From Skeletonema tropicum (lineage: Eukaryota; Bacillariophyta; Thalassiosirophyceae; Thalassiosirales; Thalassiosiraceae), in the NCBI GenBank assembly GCA_037178625.1, contig CM074142.1, positions 1,736,001 through 1,800,000 on the forward strand: 64,000 nt of DNA, given 5' to 3'. The notes below the pieces were generated by a model, which saw only the letters and a list, made by a program, of their open reading frames with translations, was not told the DNA's origin and ran no database searches. A program made the translations under genes and the position numbers. Below are positions 63,101-64,000 of the stretch, one piece after another (the first letter of the stretch is position 1; each line of letters starts with the position of its first letter).

Positions 63101-64000
63101 GTCGGCGAGGCAAAGGACCGTCCTTTCCTAGCAAGATGGATATGGAGGATTAGATGGATACGGAGGATTACAGCTGAAGGGTGTCTATGAGGGGAGGAAC
63201 TACGGTGCAGGCACACAAAAACACCCACAGCGACCGTCTAGCTTTTCGACAGAAGGAGGAAAAAGGAAGGAGCTGAAACCAGGTTAAATATGGCTCCACG
63301 AATCGGAAGGATGAGACGCACCCTTGGGTATCTGAGGTACAAGTGGAGTGATCAACTTCAGTGCAAGCGAACACTAACCATGCATCGTATCATTTCTCTC
63401 TATTTTCTTGCAGATGAGGATCGGGCTACGGAAATACCACAGCCTTGCTCTTATTATGGGTGTGCATCCTGTGTACGATTGTATCGCGCTGCATTATGGA
63501 ATTGCAACCTCCCCCCTCACGAAAGGTTAAGGGTAAGGTTGGCCGCAGGCACAGGTTGTTCTACCTCAGGCAGATTTTGAGGCTGTTTCCTTCATCATAC
63601 AAGCAGGAAAAGCTCATGGGAGCAAATTACTCAAGCATGGTCTGCCACTGGAACCACGCTGGAGTGTTTGAGGAGTCTTAGTTGCCGAGGGGGGTTATGA
63701 TGCGAAGCTTTCTTCTTCACAAATATTGATTCGAGATCTCTACTGGTGCTAGTAGCGGTAGGCTGAAGCATGGCAGGTTCACGGTGAGATCGCGATTACG
63801 TGTCTTTCCCGTGCCCCGAGGACACCTACCTCGGGCTCACCCCTATACGAGGGCTGGCCTGCAACTCATGAGTGACGCCGCACGCAAATGCCCAGGTCAT
63901 TTGACACAGAGAGCTGGAGACAATTGGAGGAGAAAAGTGGGTCAACTTCCCCAACGGTAACTAGAGATTAAAGAACAAGTAAGATTGAATTTTATCTCAG
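60177..64000. other. 3.8-kb region with no recognisable gene
   Basis: Frames on both strands (longest 164 codons at 61239-61733) have no motif or family resemblance and no consistent codon bias. The plus strand is G-rich from about 60840, with recurring C/T-GGGGGG runs (near 60899, 61000, 61847, 62480 and 63688) and a repeated phrase around GGGGGACGG.TGATGGAT (61081-61100 and 61335-61352). CCCGAGG-ACACCTA-CCTCGGG at about 63814-63834 is a 7-bp hairpin. The likely content is decayed repeat sequence; the first ~600 bp is the HSF 5' flank. Confidence 0.4.

Overview
The window looks like nuclear DNA of a centric diatom, probably Thalassiosirales. The reasons are short GT-AG introns of about 86-132 nt, secreted proteins with long PSSxPS Ser/Pro repeats, presequences with a phenylalanine at the predicted cleavage site (typical of diatom plastid targeting), a Ty1/copia element of the diatom type, an SPX-MFS phosphate transporter and an HSF transcription factor. 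The species assignment is inference; no rRNA, organellar or bacterial genes are present, and I saw no tRNA gene.

Layout. 1-5.1 kb: a probable partial exon, a split GT90-type glycosyltransferase, and a two-exon type II membrane protein with three Cys-rich repeats. 5.4-11.2 kb: an LTR element with two identical 173-bp LTRs but only copia wreckage and satellite-like arrays inside. 11.3-15.1 kb: three decaying tandem members of an F-box-like/Cys-array family. 15.5-29.3 kb: single-copy genes (SPX-MFS transporter, Ser/Pro-repeat secreted protein, RING-Sel1 protein, plastid FNR-like reductase, BTB protein). 29.6-39.0 kb: a rearranged zone holding two near-identical copies of a ten-exon secreted Cys-repeat gene (period 3098 bp), one deleted third copy, a hAT transposase tail and a broken gene resembling algal tyrosine-recombinase elements. 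39.0-60.2 kb: more F-box-like family members mixed with RCC1-like, sulfotransferase-like, plastid S4-domain, cullin, ankyrin and HSF genes. 60.2-64 kb: G-run-rich sequence without a recognisable gene.

Two systems stand out. (1) A family of nine copies (three with uninterrupted reading frames) combining an F-box-like N terminus, one leucine-rich stretch, a tandem array of C-x2-C-x4-C-x2-C modules and a C-terminal coiled coil; one member carries ankyrin repeats instead of the coiled coil. (2) A secreted protein assembled from 48-bp phase-1 mini-exons, each encoding one 16-residue module with the pattern C-x4-C-x3-C-x-C, with a Gly/Trp-rich linker and an acidic tail.

A ubiquitin theme recurs (F-box-like proteins, BTB protein, RING protein, CUL3-like cullin), but co-location in a eukaryotic genome is weak evidence of joint function.
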